Shown here: piece by piece, positions 47,490 to 60,900 of the stretch | Layout: each line of letters starts with the position of its first letter | Position numbering within the stretch: position 1 is the first letter of the stretch | Source of the DNA: Sphagnum magellanicum | Taxonomy: Eukaryota > Streptophyta > Sphagnopsida > Sphagnales > Sphagnaceae | Direction of reading: 5' to 3' | Assembly (NCBI GenBank): GCA_021904315.1 | Contig: CM038922.1 | Span: 16,591,347-16,655,346 of the forward strand | DNA length: 64,000 nucleotides | The notes under the pieces: generated by a model | What the model saw: only the letters and a program-made list of their open reading frames with translations | What the model was told of the DNA's origin: nothing | The model's database searches: none | Program-made: the position numbers and the translations under genes

Positions 47490-50180
47490 AGGTTGCAAAA
47501 CCGTTAAACATGCAAACACGCTATTAATTAAATTTGTGCTTTCTATGTTGTTAAAAAAAAGGCTTTCAATTCTATTTATATTGCAAACAAAGCAAAACAT
47601 GCATTGAGCAAGCACTTCAAGTGTGATCAATCTCTAGTGTATTAGATATTCCTGATCATAATCAAGTTATCTAGATTTAGATGCTGATCTGATCTACAGC
47701 ATCTAATCTATATAGACAACTTTTGTCTAGACTAAAATAATAATACTGATTAAATATATATACAAATTAGTTATCTAGATTACATACTGATCTAATCTAG
47801 TTTTCTAGATGAAATCATACTGATTAATATATATGCAGATAATAGTTATCTACAGTAGAATCCACCCTTATAAATTGTAATAGATAGTTGTCTAGATTAG
47901 AGTATATTTAAATTAGTTTATCTTAATTAAGCCACAATCAGAATTAATGCTAAGTTGATGTTAGGGTTTTTTTTGGTTGCATTCACATGCAGAATGTTAA
48001 GTAAAATGAAATCTTAGGTGGAATTTAATCTCTAGCACATAATGTTAAGTGGGTCTTAAGTTAATGTTAAGCAAATGTTAGCTCAACATCAATTTGTTTT
48101 TTAATAAAAATTTTTTGAAAGTAAAAACACAATGTTAAGTAGAAGCACTTTGTAAAAAAGGGGCCTTAAGTCAATATTAAGTTAACAAAATATTTTTTCA
48201 TGGTTTTTGTAGCTGTGAATGGACAGAAAATAGCTAACTAACTTTTATATTAGTAACATATTAGGTCATTTTCTTTCACATGATGTTATTTAAATGTTAG
48301 CTTACTTAACACTACAAGGCATAACACTAGGTCTAATTGCAGCTTAAATCTTTAAATATGTTTAGAATTAGATCCTGATCATAATCTATTTGTGTTGTGT
48401 ACATTTTGTGAACAGTTCATTTGAACTAGTTCCAGTTTAAAACTCATTGAAAGCTCATCTATACCTGGGATGGAGATTTCATTTCCCCACATGTGTTTAC
48501 TCTGTAATTCATTGGTTATTTCACACATTGGAAATTGCATAGTTTTTGTTTTCAACATATTTTGAGTGGAAAATTATATATTGAAAGAAATTGCATGTGT
48601 GCACTTTTTAGACTTGATATTGATGACCAGATTTTTTAATTTTATTTTTATAAAGTGATTTGTAGATGACCATATATTTTGAATTTCAAGGGAATTTTTT
48701 TGACTATTCCCTTTCTGGGGTTGGGGGTTGGCGGGGAGGGATTTCATGTGCAATTCTAGATACTAGATGGGACAAATGCATGTACTTGTAGTGTACTCTC
48801 AATGGAAATGGAGAATATTACATAGAAAAATTCAGGTGTGAACACAAGATGTGCATGAAAGACAAAAAAAAGCTGAAGAAGAACTAAACTCCAAGTTCCT
48901 GGGTTGGGTTTTTTTCAAACAAAAAAGAAAAGGAGTTGAGGTTGTTGGTAGGTTTGGTTGGTTGGCTGAGCAAATTAGCTGCACGACCCACCCCTCCCAA
49001 AGAAAAGGGGAAGAAGAAAGAGTGTACACTAGTTAGTGTGCATGGATGGATATAAGGCATGACCACATTGCTTGCTGATTGTAGAGGAGAGGGGAGCTTT
49101 CCAATTAGGAGGGGGCCAAGGTTGCAATGGGGAGAAAACTTTGACATTTTTCAAAGCAAAGAAGAATATATGCAGGTGGGGACTCATTTGGATGGTTGTA
49201 CTACTCATTCATAATGGACAAGAGTATGAACAGATTCCACTTGACTCAGTAGACCTTTGAGTGTGCAACTTTTGCTGTAGTAAATCATAAAACTAGCTAG
49301 GCTCTCTAGCTAGCTACTAGTAGTTCCCACACTTCATCTAGCCTCCAACTATAAATCCAACTTTTTATTTTGAAATTCACTTTTTGAAGATTCCAAAAAA
49401 ACATGACTAGAAAGGGGTTTTACATGATTGAATCTATCCTTGCCTTAGACTCCACAAAGGCCAAAACATGAACTAGGGAATTGTTGGGTCATCTAACTAT
49501 TGGTGAGAGGAGAAAGAAAAAGAGAGTTTATAGAGGGAAGAAGAAGCACGTGTCATTCTTAACTAGAACTAGATTTGGGTAAAGTGCCCATAATTTCTTG
49601 TACAACAAACTTAGGTGCCACCAAACAACACCATATCAAAAAGCCTCCATAGTCATGAGTCTTAGGTGAGGCCAAAAAGATTAGGGCCCCAAACAGTCTA
49701 TTGTTTCAACAACACTCAGAATATTAGGTTACTGTTCCCGAAAAGAACACAAAATAAAAAGTGTTGGAAAACAAGTTCCTTTCAGTGCGCATAACAACAT
49801 CCCACAAACATTATATGTTTGTTTGATGAACAGTACATGAAGTTTTCTCCTACACACCGGTACCCACAAGTGTCTAGTGGAACTGTTAATGTCATGAGGG
49901 ACAGCACCCAAAATTAAATTTATTTTTTAAATAAAAAAAATCTTATTTTTCTGCTAATTTATCTGATAACTTGAGTTGGGTTCTTCTTTTTTTTTCCCAA
50001 ATATTTTTGTGATTTTTTCAACAAAAAATGGGGAAATTGCATCCCCATGTGTTACGCATGCAAATGGGAAATGGAGTCATGTGTCATCAACTCCAAAACA
50101 AAATATTGTCTCTTCTTTTTCTCTCCCTCAAAGTCCCTCTAAATTTGCTAGCACACTAATGTTTTGTGTATGTCTGTGTA
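47490..50180. other. Gene-free sequence with short motif clusters
   Basis: No coding sequence is supported. Between 47650 and 47900 the phrase TATCTAGATT recurs with about 80-150-bp spacing, and between 47990 and 48190 the phrase AATGTTAAGT recurs six times or more. Both look like decayed tandem repeats. Open frames at 48840-49260 have no recognisable domain. Confidence 0.45.
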
Positions 50181-50248
50181 CTAGTGTTGTGTGGGTTCCC
50201 TTTCAAGAGAACCTCTAGTGTTGTACGGGTTCCCTTTCAAGAGAACCT
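50181..50248 (+). repeat. Perfect-spaced 34-bp tandem duplication
   Basis: Two adjacent 34-bp units, 50181-50214 and 50215-50248, start CTAGTGTTGT and end TTCAAGAGAACCT, differing at only two positions (GTG versus ACG after GTTGT). It is a recent local duplication. Confidence 0.85.
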
Positions 50249-53200
50249 CCAGTCTTGGTTTTGATTTTAAAATAAATAAAATTGGAGGTTCTTTGGATGC
50301 GGGTTTGAGCCTGATTCTTTTCAGTCTTAAGTCTTGCAGTTTTGATTTTGACACATTTTTTCAAATTCAAGAACCTTCAAACACAATTCAAAACCAAGTC
50401 AAGATCCATGTACACTTTACACACTCCCGTATGCTAAATATTGTGTAGGTACAAAGTTTTATCACCAATTAAAATCAAGATTTATATTGTTATGGAGTTC
50501 AACAACCTAAAAGAATTAATACCTACTTTGAAGTTGAACCTACTTATCGAATTTTCAAAAAAAAAAAATCAACTTCCATACTTAAGAACCTGTCTCTCTT
50601 TTCAAACAAGTTTTTTTTCACAATTTCAATTTTGGATCCAAATGTAACAATAAATAAATAAATAAATAGTTCCACGATCCGGTTCTTATGCTGATTCTAA
50701 CAAAATGGTGTGAGTTTGGGTATGGGTCACAACAACCTGAACTTGAACCCCAATTTGAACATGGGAAATTAGATGCCCTCATAATCATTGGTGTGTATGC
50801 AGCTCTAGTCCCCTTGTCCATGCCTATGAAAATTGCAAAAATATTAAAATTTACAAAAATTAAAGCACAGACAAGAAAGTGTATACCTATGTGAAAGGGT
50901 TAGAACTTAATATAAATTATGAATTCTAAACATGATTGGGGAAATTAGATTATTAAAAGCCCGTCGTCAAATTGGTTGTTATAAAACAAGTAGCTGGCTG
51001 CCCTTTTTCATCATGTATAGAGTACTGTGAGGCCCCCCACACTAGGAATATCCAGAATCAGTTTTTTAGCTCACAATTCATTATTGTGTCATACCTGTTT
51101 CCTAACAGACTCTAGACTAGCCCCACCAAATCATTGTGAAGCTATGTTACGTGTTGTTGTTGGCCATGGCCTTGCATGCCAAGGTTTGTGTTCAAGTGCA
51201 AATTTCTTTCTATGTTTCTACAAACACAAATTGAAAACCAACATGATCCCGAGAGGGGAAAAGCAAGAATAAAATAAAATGTTCAATCAATTTGATTGCC
51301 CAAATGAGGATTGTGTGAGAATTGTGTGAAAGTTCAAGGAAATTGTAGCCCAATGAAACTTGAGTGCAATTGAGCGCTTGTGCAAAAGCAATAGATAATT
51401 GATATGATGAAATACCAACATCAATCTATTCAATTGAAAATATAACATAAACCATGGAAAGGTGAAAAGGGGGACAAACTCAATCTTAGAAGAGAGGGGG
51501 TGGAAAAAGGGAGAACCCTAAGTCCAAGTGACTTTAGAGATAATAGTATTGGGGGTCCAAAGTTTTGAGGCTTTGATCATCTTTTCGGGGTGGGAAAGGG
51601 GGGCCCCATGAGTGGGCCCTATGACCCAATTAATGAGCAAAGCAAGAGCAAAAGGCTTTTAAATTTGTTTTATTTCAAATTTTGCTTTTGTTGCTAATGT
51701 GGGGCACTTTAATTTATACTTTTAGGTTTGCTTGTTTGGCTAAAAGCATTACAAAAAGATAGGCTTCCTGAAATCCTTTGGCCTTAGAAAGAAAGTGGCT
51801 ACCTCAACTAAGTTTTTAGGTGAGAGCTTGTCCCTCAAAAATGCCCAATTTTTGTCCCAAAAGTCCCCCTTCATTAATTGCAAGGGACATATTGGAGGTG
51901 ATAAGTGATAGTTTGGTGGAAATTCACCTCCTAAAAACACAAACACTAATAAGAACTAGGTGAGCAAGTCAGGAAAAGCTCAGCATTGCAAAATTTAGTT
52001 ATGGGTCATTTTGGTGTTAAGTTCGATTAGTGAAAGGAATTTAAACTAAACCATTTTGTAGGCACATAAAAAGGGGGAATCAGTTTGGAAATTATAGGCT
52101 TTGAAAATTAGAGGCCTAATTTGTTAACCCTAAACCAAAGCGATTTTGTACCAAACATGAGATAGAACTTAGTCTCTTTTGCAACTAGAAAGTGCATCAA
52201 CCATATTGAAAGCTTGTTGCAAGAGAACTAAATCAATCTATAGTTGCAATATACGCTTTAGTGTGAAAGGGTTTGAGTTTTGTTGGTGATCTTATAATTG
52301 GCTTGGGGGGGGGGGGGGGGGGGGGGGGGGATGGGGGACGAAGGAAGGACATGTGGCCCGCAAAACCCTTACTACAAGAAACACATTGCATGTTCCAGTC
52401 TAGGTCTGATCTAAAAGCTCTGAAAGCACTACACTTTTGGTTGCCTTTGAAAGTGCAAAATGGTTCGATGAAGAAGACCATTAGGTTTTTAATTTGGAGC
52501 TTTGGAATTAAATTTGGTTTAGGGTATATGATAAATTTCAAAAACCAAAATTTAAAACCCTTTTGAAATTTATCATATTTTTGTTCATCATGATGAAAAG
52601 CTTTATCTATTTGGGATGGGGGTGAATCAGAGCTGTTGAATTGCAGTTGAATAAAGATCAGTGTTGTGAGGGTATCCGGTTTGCAGGGATAAATCCTGAG
52701 TTCAGGTTCTTGTGACCCAAACCCAAGTGGACACCCTTTGTTGGAATTGGTGCAAGAATTGAGCCATGGAACTTGTGTTTTGCTACATCCAAAACCAGAA
52801 TCATGAAAAGACATTCTTAAACGTAAGGTCAGGATCTTTGAGTAGGATGGGGTTTTTTTTCTCGAAAAGTTGATAAGTAGGTTAAATTTTATAGTTGAAT
52901 ATTATAGACCCATGTTTTAATTTGTTGTAAAACTTTGTATTCATTAAATCTCTAGCATTGGAGAATGTGTAAGATAGATAGGCCAGTGAGTGAACACTTA
53001 AGAAGTAAAATGAATTTGAATCCTCGCACATTGTTCTTCCAATTCTGAAGCTTGAAGAACATTTTGTAGCGTAGCGCTCCCAACATTGCAAAAATCTCTC
53101 AGTTTAGTAAAGAAATGGACAAGCTATGGGATGTATGGGATGTTTTGTGTAAGGGGGGTCAATGTTTGGTGATGGGTGATTTAAAATAAATTAGAATTTT

Positions 53201-55437
53201 AAGCTTAAGATCTTTGATTGTTGCATCTTTACCTTTGGGATCCAAAGAAGTTTAATAAAGCTCTAATTGACACACCCATCATGTTTAAATTGCTCAAAAT
53301 GGACTAAAAGTGAGAAAAATATGAGGCTGAAACTAAAGAGGAGTCTAAAGCTATTTTTTCAAACAAATTGAAGCAAACTATCGTTCACCCTCTTCCTATG
53401 TTTTCTTTGTTGCTCCTTTACTGTTCAAAGAACATTTGTAGCCCTTCAGTTTGTGCATCCAATGCCACAAAAATTGCTCAATTAGTCTAATGAATTAGGA
53501 AAATATCGAAAAATGTTTGATAATAAGTACATGTTCAATGATAAGCAATTCTACCCCATATAAAACTTGGACCCTGAGGTTCTTGAATTTGAAAAAAATT
53601 GTGCTAAAACTGGAACCAAAGGGTTTTTAATTTGGCAACATCATCCTCAAACCCTCACTCAAAGAACCTCCAAATAAATTTTATAGAGTCAAAATCTGGA
53701 TCAAAGGTTCTTTCCAAAATGAAGAATTACACAACACTAGTGAAAGATTTACTCCAACATATTTTTAGTGTAATCGGAGGCAACTTACCAAAAGTATTTT
53801 TTTCTTTGGCTAGTTGCAAAGCATTTGTTTGGCAATTGTTCAGATTTTGGAAACACCCCACATTTTTTCTATTTGTTCCCATGGTCCCCATTGGGTATCA
53901 TGCGAAAAGAACCAAAAACAAAACATCAGACCAAGTCTCTAAAGCCCTTGGTCTCACACGGGCCCTTATTTCAATAAAGCCCGTGGCCTCGAGCTTTACC
54001 CAACTAAACCCTAGCCAAACCTGGTAACTACCCAACATTAGTTTGGACTAAAGTTAAGCCTAATCACAAATTTTAAAACAAAATGAGAAAACTAAACTTC
54101 AGGTTTAAATCAATGTACATTTCAGTTCCCAATGTCAATGTTCAGAACCGGACTAGGAACCGGAATTTTATTTATATTTGTTCTAATATTATATATATGA
54201 ATACATTATTGAAAAACACTTGGAGAAATTTCCTAAGTGTATTTGGAGGGCATATTATATTCATGAATAATCCTCTTAAAATAATATAAGAGGGATCTTA
54301 TACCTATAAGTAGGTGTAAGATCTTGTCTTAGGTCTAAGTCCTCCTACCCCTTAAGGGCAAAAGAAACCCTCCTCTCCTCGAGATGTACATATGTTCAAG
54401 TTCATAATAACCTTCATCTCATGCTTTACAAAACGGTAAATGTCGCCAAAAAAATGCTCACAAAGCAATTTCTTTTCTGAAATTCATAAAATATGTTTTT
54501 TCCGCAAAAATTTGCCACTTTGAAAAATCAAAAAATAAAATAAAAATAAAATTCCTATAAGAAGAAACTCTGAGTGCCAAGGTAGGGTTAATTAGGGTTT
54601 ATGGTCTATCAGGTAAATTAGGATTTAGGTGTTTTATTATATTTGCTTTAGGTTTAGGGTTTGGGACTTAGATATTAGGGTTAGCCATGATATGCATTAT
54701 ATGTCGGTTTTGTTTTAAGGGGTTCAAAAGTGCATAATTTAAGTGTCTATTTGGGGCTGGGTAAAAAACTAACTGACCCTAAACCCTAAACCTAGGTACT
54801 AGGGTTTTTACATGCATATTTAAGTTTCTATAATCTAGGGTTGCAAATATTTAGCAGGTATTTTAGGGGTGAAAATAAGGTTTAGGATGAAAGAGTTTAA
54901 TACAATTTAATCACTTTTTGTAGGTATGCTGCATGAGATAGATGATTGGGGATTCCAAATATGAGTGAAGAAAATAGGTAGCCCAAAATTTTGTCTTCAG
55001 CACAACAATTGAGCTAACTAACTACAATGGTAACTACGGAACCCAAACCCAATGAAAAAGTGTGTCCTATCCAGTGTTGTCCAGTTACCAGTCTTTTTTC
55101 ATATCAGGTTGTTATGTTTTTTGTTAGGGTTTTATTTTTTCAAAACATCAGCACACAGGGTATCAATATTTTAAAAATTCAAAATTTTCAAACTTCTTGC
55201 ATGTTATCAATTAATGTCGAAGTACCCAATATCCTCATCTATCAATTAGGTTGGGGTTTGTTATTTAAAGGGCAATACACACATGCTATGCATATGGTTG
55301 GTTTTGCAAATACCCGCCTTGAGAACCACCTAATATACCACCTAGGTAGATTTGTTACAGGATTTTGTTATGGGTTTTATGGGTTTTTTTGGGCTTATTA
55401 ACCTAAAGTGTGCCCATTTATGAACCAACCTTGATGG
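50249..55437. other. Gene-free region with GAACC-rich dispersed repeats
   Basis: No host gene is supported. Segments near 50705-50800 (+) and 52670-52760 (-) are related: both contain GGGTCACAA-AACCTGAACT in a similar context, in opposite orientation. The phrases GGTTCTT and GAACCTT are also scattered from 50.2 to 54.2 kb. A run of 26 G lies at 52305-52330. Between 54580 and 54840 TAGGGTTT-like words recur, like a degraded telomere-type sequence. The longest open frame (193 codons, minus, 52814-52233) runs through the poly-G tract and overlaps the repeat, so I do not call it. Confidence 0.45.
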
Positions 55438-56181
55438 TGTGACCGGACAATAGGTCACCAAGCTAGTGTGAACATGGCCTGTTGGTTGAGTTGATTTTGT
55501 AGCCGTCAATGTTTCTAGCTACGAGGATCTCTCCATTACTACTACAAAGAATGCATGGCGGCTGCTTCTAGAGGTACTGTGAAATCGGATCACGCGCAAG
55601 TGAGGCGGCACGGATTATGGCGGAGTGGAGCTTCATTGATGAAGCAGGAGTGGATGGAACGACAACGGATGGAGAGGAGGCAAGATAGAAGGCCAAAGAG
55701 GACCGGTGGAGAGGAGGGAAGATCGAAGGAAATTTTTGGAGACTTAGTGGGCTGTGGACGAGAGTGTAGTTCAGATCGTGGTAGATGAGTATAGAGATGC
55801 ATGACTAGATAGTAGAGAAAGTTTTTAGCTCTGGCTGGTTGTTAAAAAAATTCCGCTACGCCAACAACTTAGCTGGACAGCTATGAGTGATTTGTAGAAA
55901 TAGCTAAGAAGGGAGGGAGCCAAGTTCTTTTGTCTTTGATGAATGCACTGCAGCAAGTATGCTTGTACTCTCTGGACTTTTATGAATGAAGATGTAAGCT
56001 TCAGATTTGATGATCAGAATCTGTTGGTTTTGTAAGCATAAGTGGCATCTGTGTGAAGATCAGCAGGTGTAGGAGAGAGAAGATCAGAAGGTGTTGGTTG
56101 ATTTTAGAATCGCACAGAACTCAGTTCTGTGTAGGGCCATCAAATCGTCCAATTTGTTGTTTGGTCTTACACCCTCTCTTT
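55438..56181 (+). repeat. Ty3/gypsy 5' LTR (744 bp)
   Basis: It starts TGTGACCGGACAATAGGTCA and matches 62414-63158 over its full length with roughly 5-7% differences by eye, mostly transitions. It is followed at once by the primer-binding site. The end is placed just before TGGTATCAGAGC, although similarity between the two LTRs runs 2-3 bases further by chance or overlap. A short open frame (55555-55788, basic, MERRQDRRPK-like) is shared with the other LTR, but a truncation there argues against a function. Confidence 0.9.
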
Positions 56182-56193
56182 TGGTATCAGAGC
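56182..56193 (+). promoter_or_regulatory. Gypsy primer-binding site
   Basis: TGGTATCAGAGC is complementary to the 3' end of initiator methionine tRNA and directly follows the 5' LTR. It is an exact copy of the canonical site used to start minus-strand synthesis. Confidence 0.9.
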
Positions 56194-56258
56194 AGGTTCT
56201 GATCTGACAGTTTTGGCAGAACCTATGGATGTCAAGCTAGAATGATAATTGAAGTATC

Positions 56259-56555
56259 ATGTCTACGCCTAGTGCAGATGAGGGTGGAGTAGAAGAATTA
56301 ACACAGGAGATTCATGAACAACAAATCGTTAATAAGTTCGATTATCTGACTACTCAAAGTGGACCACAAAGAGGAGCGGTAGTCCTGCGTTTACTGGGTT
56401 TTGGAGTGGTAACGCTTGTGGGAATAGATCCAGAGGAAGCTCGAGTCGGAGACATAGCAGTAGAAGTAGCTCATAGTGGTCTTTATACGCGCGTTAAGGT
56501 TTGGTTGAAGGTGAGAGATGGAGCAAGGGGATGGGTGTCAATCTCAGAGCTATAG
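56259..56555 (+). CDS. Small ORF between PBS and gag, unknown
   Basis: A 98-codon open frame starts MSTPSADEGGVEELTQEI and ends GARGWVSISEL. It lies 66 bp after the primer-binding site and is not in the gag-pol frame. A second open stretch at 56518-56874, in the gag-pol frame, overlaps its end. I do not recognise either product. Ogre/Tat-type gypsy elements carry an extra ORF before gag, so an accessory ORF is possible. It may equally be leader sequence that is open by chance, or the remains of a longer gag-upstream exon. Confidence 0.4.
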   Translation: MSTPSADEGGVEELTQEIHEQQIVNKFDYLTTQSGPQRGAVVLRLLGFGVVTLVGIDPEEARVGDIAVEVAHSGLYTRVKVWLKVRDGARGWVSISEL

Positions 56556-57048
56556 ACGCAGTACTACTACACTTTGTACCTTGCGTAGAGTAACACCTTT
56601 GTTTACCGAAAGGCAGCGGAATGTGCCTAGGTTAGGAGACATTTGGGTTCCTAAGTCTGCTGTGTCACCTAACCATTTCACCAGATTCTACATTCCCAGT
56701 GTGGAAAATTTGTTCCAAATTGGAGATCATCTTGTCAGGGTGGAACACGGTGGATCGAGATCTCTGTCATCAGTTGGAGAATATGGCGCGATTCAAAAGG
56801 AAAGTGGAAATTCTAACAAGAATCCACAGATGAGCAAATCTTTTCCATTTTTCCATCTAATTTTGCACCTTTGAGACCAGTAACAGAAGGAAATTAGTCT
56901 CAATTCGCAGATTGAACCGTATAACATTTGCTCTTCTCAAAATCCAAAATGAACATAATAGACTATAAAGTTGTTTGGTATTGTGGCCTAAGGTCAAGTG
57001 TATAGTAGGAAGTGTTGCAATTTTGGTATAAAATTGAACGTTTGCAAG

Positions 57049-57990
57049 ATGACCAGTCCCCAAGGGATGGATGAATTATTTTGGGGAAGAGACCATGAGG
57101 ACATCAATGACTGGGCGGAGAGGCTCACCATGGCAGCTGAGGTGCGCGATCTGAATGTGGACAAGCTCTTCAAGATTGCGAAGTTGAATCTGAGGGGTAG
57201 AGCAAAGGAGTGGTTCAAGAGGATGCAACCAGCACCAGCCGATTGGCCTGAGTTGAGAATTCTAATCATACAGATGTATGGAAGTGTGGATGCCGATGAC
57301 ATCAGGATGAAGCTTGATGCCATCAAGCAAGAACCCAAGGAGAGGGTTCAAAAATATTTTAAACGTCTTGATAAACTGTTTCAAAGGGGAAGGATACAAG
57401 ACGCCGAACAAAGGAAAAGGTTTTTGGCCAGATTAAGGCCTAAAATTCCAAAATTATGTGTGGTGAGGATGTTCACTGACATTGAAGAGCTAGTGAGTGC
57501 TGCCACTAAGCTCGAAAGAATACTGGGTGAGCTTGGAGAGACTCCATTCAAACCCCTGAAGGAGGAGCAAGAAGAGGGAGTTGCAGAGACGATGATGGAA
57601 AAGCAGGTTATTGCTTTAAACAACACACTCATTAATTTCTTGAAGGGGAATGTGCCGAATCATGTCACATCATCCTCTTCCACCATGTTCGGAGGGTGCC
57701 AAATCTGTAAGGGAGGAGACCATATAGCCACTACATGTCCGAGATTGAATGAACCACGGCCGAAATGCGCCAAATGTGGCATGTCTCATAGGATAGAAAA
57801 TTGTGGGATAAAATGCTCCTTTTGTTCAAGTTTAAGACATTCAGAGGACAGGTGTTGGAAGAAACCCAAGGATGCGAAGTCACATTCTGGAGCAGTGAAC
57901 TTCCTAGAAGTATTGCTGAATGACGAAGAAGCAACTCTACAACAACTCAACAAGTTGTGTGGGAATGAGAACATATTCTCATACACTTGA
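57049..57990 (+). pseudogene. Gypsy gag (capsid plus three zinc knuckles)
   Basis: The frame, 314 residues from the ATG at 57049, starts MTSPQGMDELFWGRDHEDI and contains a retrotransposon-gag capsid domain: DINDWAERLTMAAEV, LRGRAKEWFKRM, KQEPKERVQKYFKRLDKLF and FLARLRPKIPKL. The C-terminal part has three CCHC-type knuckles in a row: CQICKGGDHIATTC, CAKCGMSHRIENC and CSFCSSLRHSEDRC; one or two is more usual. It ends at a TGA at 57988-57990 (context CTTGAG), readable as a CGA codon after one C-to-T change, because pol continues in the same frame. The capsid region itself is undamaged. An upstream extension of the frame to 56998 exists but its residues do not look like gag. Confidence 0.85.
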
Positions 57991-60900
57991 GTACCCAGGA
58001 GAAGAATGCCTGTCGAAGTGGCAACGGCAAGCACTAGACCATCTCTTGAAGCTGCCAAAGAGGGCACAAGAATGAATCGGGAGAATTCTGTCAGGTCGAA
58101 AATTCTGTCCCATTTCATTGAAGGAAAAATTTCAATGACACCGATGGAAATAATGTTGATGGTATTGGGAGAATTGGAACACCTAGAAAATCTAGTAAAA
58201 GTGGCTAAAAAGAAAAAGGATGCAGAAGCTGCGAACAATCAGGTGTCCATGGTTTCAACAACTCCAACGCTTCGACAAATCTGCATCAACAAAACACATA
58301 GGAGTAAGACACTCCACTTGTCGGTGGAAGTGAATGGCTATCTGGTGGAGGGACTTGTAGACATTGGAGCGTCTATGTCTGTCATGGCGGCTGCATTAGT
58401 TTGAGAATTAGGACTAATGCACTTGGTTTCTGGATCTAAAACTTACAAGACCGCATCAGGAGTTGTTACGCAAGCTCTTGGCCGAATTGATGAAGTGTCG
58501 GTTAAGGTTGGAGGTGTGCAGTGCACCATGACCTTCATGGTGGTGGCCACGGATAGCTATGACGTACTGCTTAGACTTGATCTTCTGATCAAAATTGGAG
58601 CAATTATTAATGTGGAACGAGGATTAATCCAAGTGAAGCACGGACCAGGAACCAAGGTGGAAGTGTTACCGTTGACCGTGGTAAACATGTTGCAGAAAAT
58701 GAACTCGGAAACTCTAATGCAAGAAGCTATTGCTGCTCTGGGAGACACGCATCTCGATGGAAATTTGGACACGATTGCCAAAAAGCCATCTCTATGTGAG
58801 CACATTGCAACTGGATGAATGGATGCACTGGCATCACATTCAAACTCTAATACAAATGAAGGTTGTGAAGGCGGGCTTCAACTGGTGGAGCCAGTTGATG
58901 ACGAATCTGAGTTTGGAAACACCGAACTTGAGGATTTGGTATTGTTGGAAGGACCACAGCAAATGCTGCAACTGATGTTGCAAAAACAAGCTGATGATTT
59001 CATGAAAAAGGAAATCACAGATGCTGACGACTATGCCGATTGGATCAGGTGGGTTTCTGATGCAAGGCAAGGAAAGCAGGCTCTCCCTGGAGCCGCAAAT
59101 TGCGCAGAAGTACCTGTACTACTACAAGTCCAGCAAATGGACATTGCTGACTCTCATAACAACTTCAAGGAGCAGTTGGAGTCATCTAACAACCGTAAGG
59201 CAAGTTCGAGGTGGGGAGAGATTTGCCAAAAGATTCGAGTTGATCAGAATCTGGATGAAAAGAAGGGACAGCAACTTTGGGGAGTGTTAGAGCGATATCA
59301 GGATGTGTTTGCTTGGAACAAAGGAGAGCTAGGCTGTTGTACTATCGGAGAACACTCCATAGACACACAAGGATTTCCACCTTGCAAGGTAGCTCATGGT
59401 CGATTATCATACTGGGAGGAGGCAGAGGTGAAGAGACAGATTGATGTGTTGGTGGAGTTGGGTAAAATGAAGCCGAGCAATTCGAAGTACGCCTATTGTG
59501 TGACCCTGCCATTGAAAAAGGACGGGAGTAGGCGATTCTGTGGAGATTACCGACCACTCAATTTGCAAACTCAGCGCGATTCGTTCCCCATGCCTCTTGT
59601 TGATGATGTGATTTCCCAACTGGGGAAATCAGCTTGGTTTACTGCACTAGATTTGCAATCAGGATTCTGGCAAATTCGTATGGCTCCTAAAGATATGAAG
59701 AAGATGGCATTGGTTACCAAGACTGGATTGTATGATTGGACAGTTATGCCTTTCGGTCTCAAGAATGCGACCAGTACTTTCACGACAACAATGTCGCTAG
59801 TTTTCAAGGAATTGGGAGACAAGTTCCTGAAGGTGTTTGTGGATGATCTCAATGTCCATAGTGAAAATTGGGAAGACCATCTGCGACACTTGGAAGTTGT
59901 ACTCTCCAAGTTCAGGGAAGTGAACTTGAAGTTGAACCCAGGCAAATGTTGTTTCGCTGCTGAAAGCATCGTGTTCCTAGGCTATATGGTCAGTGAGGAA
60001 GGTACTAAGCCAAATCCTAAAAAAATTGACGCAATGTTGCGTTTTCCAGAACCAACGACGGTCACCAGTGTCAGGTCTTTCCTAGGACTGACAGGGTACT
60101 ACCGAAAGTATGTACGAGGGTATTCGAGGTTGGCTGGTCCGTTGTTTGAATTGACGAAGAAAGACGTTACATTTGTATGGAATCAGGACTGTTAGTAGGC
60201 GTTTGATTCTTTGAAGAGAGCACTTGTTGATGCTCCCATATTGGTACGTCCAAACTTCAAAAGGCCATTCTGCCTCAATGTGGATTGGTCAACAAAAGGT
60301 GTTGGTGCCGTCCTGTCACAAAAGGAGGGTAGATTCGAGAAAGTGGTGGCTTATGCCAACAAAGGTTTGACAGTGGCGCAAAGGAAATTTCACCCCATGG
60401 AAGGGGAGTGTTATGCATTGATCTGGGGCATCATGCATTTTAGACAATATCTGCACAGAAACCATTTTACCCTGAGAACCGACCACAAACCGCTTGAATG
60501 GTTGGCGATGGTATCAGATGTACATGGCAGGAGAGGCAGATGGATCGATATGCTGCAAGATTTCAGCTTCAAGATACTGCATCGACCCGGCTTGAGACAT
60601 GCGAATGTAGATGCTTTGAGCAGAAATCCAGTAGGGTAGGCTACAGATGATGATGACTTCAGTGAAGAAATCCAAGACGTTGGAAGTCCACTAACGGATG
60701 CATCTAAAAGAGAAGGGGAGACTCTCTTTGTTCGGACTAGCGAAGAAACAGAATGGCTCGGCATCAAAAGAAAGGACAGGGAGTGTGTACGACGTCATGC
60801 GTATTGTGACCATGTTAGCAACCAGCAGCTGTATATGGTTGATGTTGTATCAGAAGAGGACAAGGCCAAAGAGGTTGTGCCATATGAGGCAGAAACTGCA

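Noticed and set aside
52233-52814. 193-codon open frame on the minus strand
   Set aside because: It includes a proline run that is only the translation of the 26-G tract, overlaps a dispersed repeat and has no recognisable domain.
55555-55788. Open frame within the gypsy LTRs as a real gene
   Set aside because: It is present in both LTRs but truncated in the 3' copy and shows only low-complexity basic sequence; it is likely LTR sequence open by chance.
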